A stretch of DNA of 64,000 bases from Eurosta solidaginis (lineage: Eukaryota; Arthropoda; Insecta; Diptera; Tephritidae), in the NCBI RefSeq assembly GCF_040869045.1, contig NC_090322.1, forward strand, positions 168,778,672 through 168,842,671, written 5' to 3'. A model generated the notes under the pieces. That model was not told where the DNA came from. It saw nothing but the letters and a program-made list of their open reading frames with translations, and searched no databases. Shown in pieces: positions 31,001 to 42,419 of the stretch (the first letter of the stretch is position 1; every line of letters starts with the position of its first letter). The position numbers and the translations under genes were made by a program.

Positions 31001-31585
31001 GGTTTCCCTATTTTCAAAAGTCTTTAAGTTTTTCCTAACTTAATTTACATTGTTATCTTCGAACCACTTTTGGGTGACACGTGCATACGTAATATGGTGG
31101 AGCCAAGCCCGGTCAAAATATAGTAGTTAGGCCATTATGACGACGAAGGAATAGCAAAAGACGTTTTTGAAGACGCTTTTTTACGTAAATTTCTGCGTTG
31201 ATGGTGAAGGTAAAAAACCGGTGTGGATTAATGCCCGCACTCACAAATAGCTTACCAAATCAGACCTTTCTGCCAAAATTTTTGGCAACTTCTCTCGTTG
31301 ACATGGTCCGGTTTTTTCCTACTAAGTTATTGGACATTTTTCTGCAACTGGGCGTCTGATAATCCCTTTTGGCGGCCACTTCTTGATTTGTCCTTCACTA
31401 AGCCGTAAGTTCGTATTTATTTTTGACGTTGTTGAAGGCTTGACATCAGAAGCTAACATATTTTTAAAAATTTCATAAAGCACCAATTTAAAAATAATCC
31501 ATACAAAGTAAACTGTTTCATTACTAGCAAACTTGTATGAAGTTCTTAATTTGTAGAAGTTTCTGGACCAGTCTTTCCTTTTTTA
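31001..31585 (-). pseudogene. mariner/Tc1-type transposase fossil
   Basis: On the minus strand 31260-31140 reads FGKLFVSAGINP and then INAEIYVKKRLQKRLLLFLR, matching the block before the second catalytic Asp in mariner-like transposases. The next stretch should be the FWPDLA-type motif, but it reads F-stop-P-G-L-A-P-P-Y-Y: the Trp is now a stop and the catalytic Asp is Gly. A frameshift follows before QKWFEDNNVN. Upstream (31380-31270) MSTREVAKNFG may be part of the N-terminal helix-turn-helix. No terminal inverted repeats were identified. Confidence 0.6.
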
Positions 31586-32410
31586 AATAACTTTGCAGTT
31601 TTCAACTTTCGTCATCGTCTTCGTTGATAATTGATAAGTCATTCATCCAGCCAGGGCATTGGTTGTCTAAGACATCATCATCCGTGTATTCTAAGCTTGT
31701 GACTTGCCGAAAGCTTAAAAAATAGACGACATGTCGCATTTGCTCAGATTTGAAGCATTAAACGGCTAGGCAATGTTAGATTCCGTCAAATGACGATGAA
31801 GCAGGTGCTTTCTCAAATTCGATCCAATATTTGAAAGGCTATTCACATTCACAAATCAACAGTTTTAGCACAATCTTCATTCATAGTTACGGTTCAAGTG
31901 AACATTGCCGAGCATCTACGATTGCTACGAAACCCGTAAAAATACTACAGCTCCTCGCTGGTAGAACTTAGTAAGAATAAAAGAACGACTAAAGCAACAT
32001 CGTTCAGCTGGCAAGCCTCAAGTATGCAAACATTTTCTCCCAACACAATCGCACAGATATATATGAGTGCCTTCTAATAAGCCCACAAGTTGATTAGTTT
32101 AAAGCTTCGCAAAATTGCTGCCTCCCTGGGGCGAAACTCTGTACAGCGATGTGACAGGGAAAGCGATTCCAAATCTGTCGAATTGCGTAAATTTTTTTTT
32201 GCCAAATAAATTTCTTTCTTCCCGACATAGAATAGTCGCCCTAGAGCTGTACTTATAAACTCTCGGCTTTTGAAATTTTTAAAAAATATATTTGAACAAA
32301 AAAATAAAATAAAATAAAAAAAAAAATTAAATATGTTTTATTTCCATCTATTCTCTTTTTTATCTTTTACATCCTTATTTTACAGTAAAAATCAACAAAA
32401 CGAAAGTCCA
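31586..32410. other. unassigned
   Basis: AT-rich spacer without recognisable coding or mobile-element features. Confidence 0.4.
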
Positions 32411-32843
32411 ATGTCGTCGATGCCTTTGCAAAACCATCTATCGACCAACTGCAAAACCGTCGATCTGACGGCATTTTAATTTTACGTGAGAGCAGAAAAA
32501 CTTATTTTACTTAGTTTTTACTTTAGAAATTTTTTCCATAAATTAAAGCAATTTTTATTTCTAAATATGTTAGAACATTAAGTTTGTATATACTCTAAAA
32601 TTCTCCTGTTTTCCCCGCGTAAGGAGCTTTATATAAGTGAAAGAGCTTAAATGCAATTTTTTAGTCCAAATTAAATTTAACCGTTATTTTACAAAATTGA
32701 TATTAAAATATGGAAGTTATGATTTTTTTGGATGCAACTGAATGCACTGACTCGGGGCTAAGAAATCTCAAGTTTGCCACATGTTGATATTTTGGTGATT
32801 TTGCAGTTTGTCGATAGATGATTTTGCAAATGAATCGATGATA
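32411..32843. mobile_element. MITE with about 48-bp terminal inverted repeats
   Basis: The left end holds GCAAAACCATCTATCGACCA and ACTGCAAAACC. The right end holds GGTGATTTTGCAGTTTG and TCGATAGATGATTTTGCAAA, their near-perfect complement. The 433-bp unit has no ORF, as for a non-autonomous DNA transposon. Confidence 0.65.
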
Positions 32844-33203
32844 TGCTTCTACTCAAGGAATGAAACGAAACTGTAACCGTTTAAAGCTGTTTCATTTTGT
32901 GTAACCAAAACCGAAACCGCTATTTTAATACGTAAAAGAACGAAACAGAAACAGTTTCAAGCGTCGCAACCGGTTTTAAACGGGTGGGGCGAAAATTCCA
33001 GATACTGGCAACACAAGACTATCTAATCCTTTTAAGTTCTTATAAAACTAATTTTTTTTCATCACAAACGAGCATTAAAAAACTGTACAAAATATTATGT
33101 ACATGGTATATGTACATATGCTATGTCACTAAAATTAAAAAAAGAAAACTTCTTATCGATAATTATAACTTAAAACTACCTCACCACTACTTTTAACGCC
33201 CAC
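32844..33203. other. region beyond the receptor exon, likely 3' UTR or intergenic
   Basis: A cluster of aaaccg/gaaac-type repeats lies at 32870-32985, then AT-rich DNA. Minus-strand transcripts from the receptor exon would run into this region. No single poly(A) signal can be chosen. Confidence 0.3.
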
Positions 33204-33515
33204 TTACACACGTACCAGCGTTTTTTCACTCTCAAAATTTTCGTCATTCAACACTCTCACCTCATTTCGCCCCACCTCTACAGCATCTAACACCACAACT
33301 GATTCTTCAGCTATAATATCAATATTTGTTTTATATTCATTTTTACAGCGTATTTTTCTTTTCGCCTGCTTTCCTAACATATTCGTATTACTAGCGTTAG
33401 CACCGTTTCGCCATTCCTTATTGCCATCATTTACAACGGCAGCATCAGCATGAACAGCGCCAGCATCGGAAGCAGCAGCATTGCCAGCACCACGAAACGG
33501 TACCCAAGTCAACAT
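33204..33515 (-). other. in-frame 103-codon ORF just after the receptor stop codons
   Basis: Directly after the receptor exon the frame reads TAG, TAA, ATG and then stays open for 103 codons in the same frame. It is Ala/Asn-rich at first (GNAAASDAGAVHADAAVV) and acidic at the end. It shows no domain. Most likely it is 3' UTR with chance or relic coding capacity. A former C-terminal extension or a separate small ORF is possible but unsupported. Confidence 0.3.
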
Positions 33516-33518
33516 TTA

Positions 33519-34248
33519 CTAGAGGACTGTCTCATTTGTGTTGGTGCATGTACGTGGTTCATTAACAATAGAATATTTCGAAGAGGCATCCTTCTTCGCA
33601 ATAAAACGCCCTACAAATAAATCTTTGAATGTTTCACGAAATTGTCGTGACATTCCACAGTAAATACCAAAATTTATTGGATAACTAAGAACTAAAAAGA
33701 AATTCGTAAACATAATTGATATATTAGCCAAACGATAGTTCAAAAATTCGCCCATTAACGAGGAGGCAATATGTAATGATGTGACAACAGCAATTGGTAT
33801 TTCAACAGCAAGAAATACAGAAACAACCGTTATCAACATATACGTTGTACAATTACTATCACGTACTTTACGACTTTCCGTTTTATAATTATCACGAAAT
33901 AATGTTTTACGTCGCTCTTTTGCTTGTTCCATGGCTTGCCATAACAGTACATTAAGTGTAACGAGCGTTATACACGGCACAACATGCACAAATATTACAC
34001 GAAACAAATAATACATAGAAAAATATAAATCTTCACCAACATATTTATGTACCCATTCAGAGGTATCGACATGGCATACTTCCGTTTGTTCGCCATTCCA
34101 TTCGATCGTTACGGGAAAATAAGTGCGATCGAAAAAGCGTGACGCTTGATGGAGAAAGGCGACGATAGTAATGTAGAGTGTTGAACGTTTGACGCGCGGC
34201 ATTGTGCACCAAGTTCGAGCCATAGGAGCGTGACACACGTAAATGTAT
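33519..34248 (-). CDS. SPR: 3'-terminal exon of a peptide GPCR, probably sex peptide / MIP receptor
   Basis: The exon encodes about 243 residues of a rhodopsin-like receptor from just after TM3 to the C-terminus. It opens with YIYVCHAPMARTW; the first base completes a codon ending in A, which fits the Arg of an E/D-R-Y motif split by the intron. TM4 is YITIVAFLHQASRFF. The second extracellular loop has the conserved Cys (TEVCHV). TM5 is LFRVIFVHVVPCITLVTLNV, TM6 YMLITVVSVFLAVEIPIAVV, and TM7 FTNFFLVLSYPINFGIYCG, with YPINF in place of NPxxY. GMSRQFRETFKDLF then gives helix 8. The tail ends PRTCTNTNETVL, which I recall as typical of insect SPR proteins; the related myosuppressin receptors are the main alternative. 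SPR couples to Gi/o and binds myoinhibitory peptides and, in some flies, sex peptide. Exons for TM1-TM3 were not found up to 64000. Confidence 0.75.
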
Positions 34249-34262
34249 CTGTGTGGAAATAG
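34249..34262 (-). other. SPR: splice acceptor of the receptor exon
   Basis: On the minus strand TATTTCCACACAG precedes ATACATTTACGTG. The pyrimidine-containing run and AG agree with where homologous protein similarity begins. Confidence 0.6.
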
Positions 34263-34883
34263 ATAAAGAAAAAGAAAGAAATCAGTGAGTCTGTAAGAAA
34301 TAAATGACTTAGGGCTGTTTTCTTAAGTCAGCTTTAAGATTTATCTGTCCGCTAAAAAATTTTTATGAGCAAAATTTCGTAGATATATTTTAAACTTCAC
34401 GTGAGAAAACGGATATTAATGTGGTATAATGAAGGGTATGTAAGCGGTTTAACTAAACTATGTTAAATTTTCTGTGGCCATAAGCAATAATCGCCTAAGG
34501 CCCATGTCCTTTTACAAAATTGTCTACGAATGGTCACCTAAACGGCTAAAGAGTCCATTGCTTCTTGACGGGGCTTCGAAAACTCCATAAAAAGAACTGG
34601 CAACTCGGGAATATTTTTTTTTGTTTTCAAACCGTGCCGGATATTTTGCAAACACTGCACACATTAACAGGAGCTCAGAAATTAAAAGAAAGCACCAGCG
34701 GAAGCAATTGCATTACAAAATGCCCCTAAAAGTATGCTATGAAATAACAACGTACAGCAGTGGCAAATTCGTTGCATACGTTTATATCCTACAGTAACAG
34801 TCGAACATAATTTGACCTTGCCTTGATAAAATTGGATTTTTGTTTGTTTGTTTCTGTAAATGTTCTGTCTTTTTTTCCTGCCT
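34263..34883. other. intron side of the receptor exon, with one dispersed GAGCTC-module copy
   Basis: 34625-34800 is an inverted copy of the module common in 41-48 kb (ggagctcagaaattaaaag, then gcggaagcaattgcatt, then gtacagcagtggcaaat). Otherwise unassigned. Confidence 0.45.
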
Positions 34884-37800
34884 TTTTATACTCAGTTGAG
34901 CAGAGCTCACAGAGTATATTAAGTTTGATTGGATAACGGTTGGTTGTACATATATAAAGGAATCGAGATAGATATAGACTTCCATATATCAAAATAATCA
35001 GGATCGAAAAAAAATTTGATTGAGCCATGTCCGTCCGTCCGTCCGTCCGTCCGTCCGTCCGTTAACACGATAACTTGAGTAAATTTTGAGGTATCTTGAT
35101 GAAATTTGGTATGTAGGTTCCTGAGCACTCATCTCAGATCGCTATTTAAAATGAACGATATCGGACTATAACCACGCCCACTTTTTCGATATCGAAAATT
35201 TCGAAAAACCGAAAAAGTGCGATAACTCATTACAAAAGACAGATAAAGCGACGAAACTTTGTAGATGGGTTGATGTTATGACGCAGAATAGAAAATTAGT
35301 AAGATTTTGGACAATGGGCGTGGCCCCGCCCACTTTTACAAGAACGTAATTTAAAAGTTTTGCAAGCTGTAATTTGGCAGTCGTTGAAGATATCATGATG
35401 AAATTTGGCAGGAACGTTACTACTATTACTCTATATGTGCTAAATAAAAATTAGCAAAATTGGATTAAGAACACGCCCACTTTTTAAAAAAAAATTTTTT
35501 TAAATTCAAATTTTAACAAAAAATTTAATATCTTTACTGTATATAAGTAAATTAAGTCAAAATTCAACTCCAGTAATGATATGATGCAACAAAATACAAA
35601 AATAAAAGAAAATTTCAAAATGGGCGTGGCTCCGCCCATTTTCATTTAGTTTGTCTAGAATACTTTTATTGCCATAAGTCGAACAAAAATTTACCAATCC
35701 TTCTCAAATTTGGTAGGAGCATAGATTCTATGACGGTAACTGTTCTCTGTGAAAATGGGCGAAATCGGTGGAAGCCACGCCCAGTTTTTATACACAGTCC
35801 ACCGTCTGTCCTTCCGCTCGGCCATTAACACAATAACTTGAGCAAAATCCGATATATCTTTACTAAACTTAGCCCACGTACTTACCTGAGCTCACTTTTT
35901 CTTGGTATAAAAAATGGGCGAAATCTGACCATAACCACGCCCACTTTATCGATATCGAAAATTACGAAAAATGAAAAAAATGCCATAATTCTATACCAAA
36001 TACGAAAAAAGGGATGAAACATGGTAACTGGATTGGTTTGTTGACGCAAAATATAACTTTGGAAAAATCTTTGTAAAATGGGTGTGACACCTACCATATT
36101 AAGTAGAAGAAAATGAAAAAGTTCTACAAGGCGAAATCAACAGCCCTTGGAATCTTGGCAGGAATACTGTTAGTGGTATTGCATATATAAATAAATTAGC
36201 AGTACCCGACAGATGATTTTCTGGATCACCTGGTCCACATTTTGGTGGATATCACGAGAACGCCTTCACATATACATCTAAGGGCCACTCGCTTTTAAAA
36301 CCCTCATTAATACCTTTAATTTGATATCCATATCGTACAAAAACATACCAGAGTCACCCCTGTCCCACCCTAATGGCGATATCTCGAAAAGGCGTCCACC
36401 TATAGAACTAATGCCCCCTCTCTCTTAAAATGCTCAGTAACACCTTTCGTTTGATACCCATATCGTACAAACATTCTAGAGTAACCCCTGGCCCACCCTA
36501 ATGGCGATATCTCGAAAAGGCGTCCACCTATAGACCTAGTGTCCACTCCCTCTTAAAATGCTCAGTTACACCTTTCGTTTGATACCCATATCGTACAAAC
36601 ATTCTAGAGTCACCCCTGGCCCACCCTAATGGCAATATCTCGAAAAGGCGTCCACCTATAGACCTAATGCCCACTCCCTCTTAAAATGCTCAGTAACAGC
36701 TTTCGTTTGATACCCATATCGTACAAACATTCTAGAGTCACACCTGGCCCACCCTAATGGCGATATTTCGAAAAGGCGTCCACCTATAGAACTAAGGATT
36801 ACTCCCTTTTAAAATACTCATTACCACCTTTCATTTGATACCCATATCGTACAAACACATTCTAGAGTCACCCTGGCCCACCCTAATGGCGATATCTCGA
36901 AAAGGCGTCCACCTATAGACCTAATGTCCACTCCCTCTTAAAATGCTCAGTAACACCTTTCGTTTGATACCCATATCGTACAAACATTCTAGAGTCACCC
37001 CTGGCCCACCCTAATGGCGATATCTCGAAAAGGCGTCCACCTATAGACCTAATGTATACTCCCTCTTAAAATGCTCAGTAACACCTTTCGTTTGATACCC
37101 ATATCATACAAACATTCTAGAGTCACCCCTGTCCCACCCTAATGGCGATATCTCGAAAAGGCGTCCACCTATAGACCTAATGCCCACTCCCTCTTAAAAT
37201 GCTCAGTAACACCTTTCGTTTGATACCCATATCGTACAAACATTCTAGAGTCACACCTGGCCCACCCTAATGGCGATATCTCGAAAAGGCGTCCACCTAT
37301 AGAACTAAGGATTACTCCCTTTTAAAATACTCATTACCACCTTTCATTTGATACCCATATCTTACAAACACATTCTAGAGTCACCCTGGCCCACCCTAAT
37401 GGCGATATCTCGAAAAGGCGTCCACCTATAGACCTAATGCCCACTCCCTCTTAAAATGCTCAGTAACACCTTTCGTTTGATACCCATACCGTACAAACAT
37501 TCTAGAGTCACCCTTGGTCCAGCTTTATGGCGATATCTCGAAAAGGCGTCCACCTATAGAACTAAGGATTACTCCCTTTTAAAATACTCATTACCACCTT
37601 TCATTTGATACCCATATCGTACAAACACATTCTAGAGTCACCCTGGCCCACCCTAATGGCGATATCTCGAAAAGGCGTCCACCTATAGACCTAATGCCCA
37701 CTCCCTCTTAAAATGCTCAGTAACACCTTTCGTTTGATACCCATATCGTACAAACATTCTAGAGTCACCCTTGGTCCACCTTTATGGCGATATCTCGAAA

Positions 37801-38892
37801 AGGCGTCCACCTATAGAACTAAGGATTACTCCCTTTTAAAATACTCCTTACCACCTTTCATTTGATACCCATATCGTACAAACACATTCTAGAGTCACCC
37901 CTGGCCCACCCTAATGGCGATATCTCGAAAAGGCGTCCACCTATAGACCTAATGCCCACTCCCTCTTAAAATGCTCAGTAACACCTTTCGTTTGATACCC
38001 ATATCGTACAAACATTCTAGAGTCACCCCTGGCCCACCCTAATGGCGATATCTCGAAAGGGCGTCCACCTATAGACCTAATGCCCACTCCCTCTTAAAAT
38101 GCTCAGTAACACCTTTCGTTTGATGCACATATCGTACAAACACATTCTAGAGTCACCCCTGGCCCACCCTAATGGCGATATCTCGAAAAGGCGCCCACCT
38201 ATAGACCTAATGCCCACTCCCTCTTAAAATGCTCAGTAACACCTTTCGTTTGATACCCATACCGTACAAACATTCTAGAGTCACCCCTGGCCCACCCTAA
38301 TGGCGATATCTCGAAAAGGCGTCCACCTATAGACCTAATGCCCACTCCCTCTTAAAATGCTCAGTAACACCTTTCATTTGATTCCCATATCGTACAAACA
38401 CATTCTAGAGACACCCCTGGTCCACCTTTATGGCGATATCTCGAAACGGCGTCCACCTATGGAACTAAGGATCACTCCTTTTCAAAATACTCATTAACAG
38501 CTTTCATTTGATACCCATATCGTACAAACACATTATAGAATCACCCCTGGTCCACCTTAATGGGGACATCTCGAAAAGGCGTCCACCGATAGACCTAAGG
38601 CCCACTGCCTCTTAAAATGCTCAGTAACACCTTTCATTTGATACCCATATCGTACAAACAAATTCTAGAGTCAGCCCTGGTCTACCTTTATGGCGATATC
38701 CCTAAATGGCGTTCATCCATAGAACTATGGCCTATTCTCTCTTAAAATACTCTTTAATACCTTTCATTTGATACACATGTTATACAACCACATTCCAGGG
38801 TTACCGCAGATTGATTTTCCTTATTTTGTCTCCATAGCTCTCAACTGAGTATGTTATGTTCGGTTACACCCGAACTTAGCCTTCCTTACTTG
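34884..38892 (+). mobile_element. DINE-1-like element family A, copy 3, with expanded tandem array
   Basis: The most complete copy. The 5' end TATACTCAGTTGAGCAGAGC is at 34887 and the GCCATGTCCGTCCGTCCG box is near 35024. A core of GTGGGCGTGG/CCAAATTTCATC-type modules reaches about 36240. The tandem array follows at 36290-38800. The inverted partner CTCTCAACTGAGTATG is at 38839, the stem-loop TTCGGTTACACCCGAA near 38859, and terminal CTTACTTG ends at 38892. T residues lie on both outer sides, as expected for Helentron-type T-T insertion. Confidence 0.7.
36290..38800 (+). repeat. about 20 tandem units of a 128-bp repeat
   Basis: ATTCTAGA recurs at 36473 and 36601, an exact 128-base step, and then regularly. 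Each unit has CACCCTAATGGCGATATCTC, GAAAAGGCGTCCACCTATAG and TTTGATACCCATATCGTACA. Two unit types are visible. One carries CTAATGCCCACTCCCTCTT with CTCAGTAACACC. The other carries AAGGATTACTCCCTTTT with CTCATTACCACC and an extra CA before CATTCTAGA. The types alternate in places, so small multi-unit blocks were copied. The edge units are the most diverged. Confidence 0.85.
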
Positions 38893-39690
38893 TTTGAATT
38901 ATTTTTATATATTTGCATTTATCTCTAACTTTCTACTACACTTCGACAAATTGCCGATAAAAATTATAAAATTAATCAATTAAAACTGTTCCCATATACC
39001 TGGTCCTCTAAATTTGCATTCTGTCAGATGCAGGTGCAGCCTCGACTCGCAGGTAAATATGGAAACTTGTCGGTAAGCACTATGAAGAAGTTTAGCATTT
39101 AAGAACTCCTACGACTAATTTAAAAGAGAACGAAAAGACCCACGGCCTTAACCATGCACGGACAGTATATTCTTAAGGAGAGTTATGTTCTTCTTAGAGT
39201 TCATTTGAAGAAAGTGTATCCCCCAAGAACTCGGGTCTCACACTGGCCCAACTTCGATCTGAATATTGCCGAAGGTTTACTCTTACGTATCCAGAGTCAG
39301 CCCCACCCACGTAACGTATTTCATTCATAGTTGTGTCTCCAACAACCATATTTTTAATAGAGGCACCGAAGATGATTCGCCCTTGCGTATGACGTAGTAA
39401 AATTTTCTGGTGAAGGTTCACCCAAAAGCACCCTCCATGCACGGTAGTCAATTCTTATTGTGAGTTATACTCGGTAAGCGATCTTCTTAGAGTTCACTTC
39501 CCAGTTGTTACATAAGACAAAAGTATGGGGCTCCAAGGGCTCGCATTTCACACTGACCCAACATCGATCTCAATATTGGTATAATTTCAACTCTTACTTA
39601 TCCACAATAAATCCCGACATACGTAACGCATTTCACTTATGTTTTGTCTCCACCAGCTATCTTTTCAATTGAATTAAAGCCCCGACACAT
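38893..39690 (+). pseudogene. two tandem fossils of the jockey C-terminal region
   Basis: About 39140-39340 and 39390-39690 both carry, in order, ccatgcacggNNag, ttcttagagttcact and a cactggcccaacttcgatct-like stretch. In one frame this reads LAQLRSEYC, as in jockey C-termini. Both are full of stops. 38893-39140 shows nothing recognisable. Confidence 0.5.
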
Positions 39691-40440
39691 AAGCGCGTCC
39701 AACGCTTTTATTTAACTGTCTGATCAACGCCCTAGATTGATGAGGAGTGTGATGACTAGTACCTAGGACCTACCTAATTATTTGCTAGCATTTAGTATTA
39801 TTAATACTTAATGTCAGTATTGTTTTCAATAAAACCGTTCAACTTACAATTTTTTTAAATTATTTTATTTTCAAGTTTTTAGTCTTTATTTAATCTCATT
39901 CTTTTTAGTTCATTTGGGGAATCCTATTACAAGCACTCTTTCCTGAAAATTTGTTTCAATCTAAGTCCTCAATACAAAATCCTTTCAAAGACTTTACTCG
40001 ACTCGGCGCCACGTATGCTTGTCCCTCCTTGAACTCCAAAGTGTTTTGATGTCAATTCTACCGGACTGTATGTAGTATTTGTCCCAAATATGAGCCAACT
40101 ACGATATAATAATACGAGCACAAATACGATATTTTTTAATATCTCGATCCTTGCCGCACCTAGCGGGATTTTTTTCATAAAGCCATTTCTATTTCTGTAT
40201 GTAATATGTGTTCCAAATATGAGCCAAATCAGACCACAAATAAGATATTTTTTAGTATCTCGATCCATGCGCCACCTAACGCAGTTTTTTTCTTCTTATT
40301 AGTGCATTGTCATCGGGTTTTGAATTATATTTCAAGTTTCAAGCTTGTAGCTTATCGTAGTTTAAATTTAAATTACGAAATTCGTATCGGCCGGTCGCCG
40401 GCCTGTCACGTCAACCTAAATAAAACCGTTTAAAAAGAAT
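39691..40440 (+). repeat. dispersed repeat E, copy 1
   Basis: The same sequence order as 53220-54240: CGCGTCCAACGCTTTTATTT, GTGTGATGACTAGTACCTAG, TGTTTTCAATAAAACCGTT, then tandem units with CCAAATATGAGCCAAATC and ATCTCGATCC, ending AATAAAACCGTTTAAAAA. About two internal units here and four in copy 2. The class is unknown. Confidence 0.6.
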
Positions 40441-41270
40441 AACATATGAAAAAAAACTTACCCACTTTCTATTACTTACTTACAATTACCAAATTTCTAT
40501 AGGGTATGGGGGCGAGGTAACGGCTCGTGTACATACGTGAACTTAATGCAACACAAATGCGCAGTTGGTTTAAACTGTTCAGCATTACCAGAGACAAATT
40601 TCTTGCGTTGTCCAACTACTTCCTGTGTTCAAGAATACCCCGATATACCCGACCTTCTACCATTAGCATGCACATTGCGTCTTACGCGTAAAAAGCGAGC
40701 ATTTTTGCGGACTCGAAGTTTAAGTAAAAGGTGACTTGTTTTTGCTACACAAACAAAATATCCACCTTTTTTTCAGAATATCGAGTGTGAGAAAATGCTT
40801 GATTTTTATGCGTAAGGCCCATTGTACGCACGGTAAAATGAAATACAACGTTTTGTTATAACGTAGCCTACATTGAGGTGCAAATTATAACCAATTATTT
40901 CCGGTGTTCCTTGTCGTTCGTATATGAGGACCTGTTAAAATGTTCAGTATTTCTCGCAATTTAAGTTGGAATCTTGTAGCCGAATAATCAATCTCCAGAA
41001 AATTTTCGAAATGCGTACCTAAACTACGTCAAATACCATACATAATTTCGAGGGCGAACCATCTTATTCAGTGCTCAATTTGATTAATTATTTTCTTCTC
41101 CCGTGCTTCGCCCTGTCCAATAGCTATGGTAACTCACAAAATAGCCCACACCCTCTAACGTAGTTAGAGCATAGAGACACTGGTGTTAGAGGTGATGGTT
41201 TTATAATACCATTGAAATTTGAATGAATGGTTGGAGCCACAAATAACAATGATATACGTTAAATATATAA
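40441..41270. other. unassigned, start of a diverged repeat block
   Basis: No gene recognised. About 41030-41270 begins to match 42790-42870 and 45690-45790 (aatttNgagggcgaacc). Confidence 0.4.
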
Positions 41271-42419
41271 GGGTGATTCCGAATAATTAAAAGTTTAACC
41301 TAAGCCACTATTCAGATCGAAGTTGCGCCCAGATGATGTGCATGTCCTAAGAAAGTATACTTTCTTATGTAAGAATTGAGTAGGATACGCGCATTACGCG
41401 CCATAAGAATTCACCGACCGTGCATGGATAAGGCTGGGGGGTTTCCATTTTTTTAGGTTAATCGGACGAGTTCTTGGATGCCTAACTTTTCATAGTGCTT
41501 ACCAACAAATCTCCTTATTTACCTGAGTGGCGGGGCTGCTTTAATCAATTGCCTGTTTTGAGGATCAGGGATCTGGGAACTTAACATTTTTAATTGGTTA
41601 ATTTTATAATTTTAATCGGCAATTTATAGAAATCTAGTAGAAAGATAGAGACAAACACAAGAAATTAATGATAAAAAGGTATAAAAAAGGTGGAATAAAG
41701 GCAGCACATTTGCAGAAACAAACTAAAGATGAAAAAAGTATGTATATTTGACCCTTGCTGTAGGATGTACAATGTATGCAACGGATTTGCCAACGCTGTA
41801 CGTTATTAATTTGCAGCAAACTGTTAGGAGCATTTTATAATGCAACTGCTTCCGCTGTAGCCTCCTTTTAATTTCTGAGCTCCTATTAAAGTATGCAGTG
41901 TTTGCATAATTTCCGGGACAGTTTGAGATCAATGAAAATAAAAATAAAATATATATATATAAGAATCTTTTAAAGGAATTTGGCGAAGTAACAAAACTCA
42001 AAATACAACAGGACAAGCCGTTAATCAATTTGTTCTTTAGGAACATGGAGTTAAACCTATACCATTATTGGGACCAATGTGCGAGTGTTTGGGGCGTATA
42101 CTTCCGCCTTATGTAAGAACTGGGTAGTGAACTCTCAGAAGATCGCTTACCGGGCATAACTCGCAATAAGAATTTACTACCGTGCATGGATAAATCTGAG
42201 GGTGTTTTCGTTTCATTAATCAGGCGAGTTATTGGATGCCAAACCTTTTTCATAGTGTTTACGGATATGTCTCCTTATTAAACCGAGATGTGACGCAGCA
42301 TCAATCAGTTGCGTATATTGAGGTTCTGAGAACTTAATAGTTTTAGTTGATAAATTTTATTACTTTTATCGGCAATTTATACAAATCTAGTAAAAATTTA
42401 GAGAGAAATGCAAGGGCAT
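41271..42419. repeat. diverged tandem units of about 0.75-0.9 kb upstream of the 2.9-kb duplication
   Basis: Each unit has a minus-strand jockey C-terminal fragment (caNatcgaagttgNgccNa), a stretch with aaatctagtagaaatttag, and a module with gcttccgct and tttctgagctcctattaa. Units can be recognised starting near 41320, 42060 and 42950, and again at 45850. Confidence 0.5.

Noticed and set aside
36290..38800. CRISPR-like array
   Set aside because: The 128-bp units are contiguous and almost wholly conserved, with no unique spacers, in eukaryotic DNA and inside a transposon.
40537..40734. Cys-rich 65-codon frame resembling a zinc finger start
   Set aside because: Cys spacing fits neither THAP nor C2H2 patterns and no continuation is seen.
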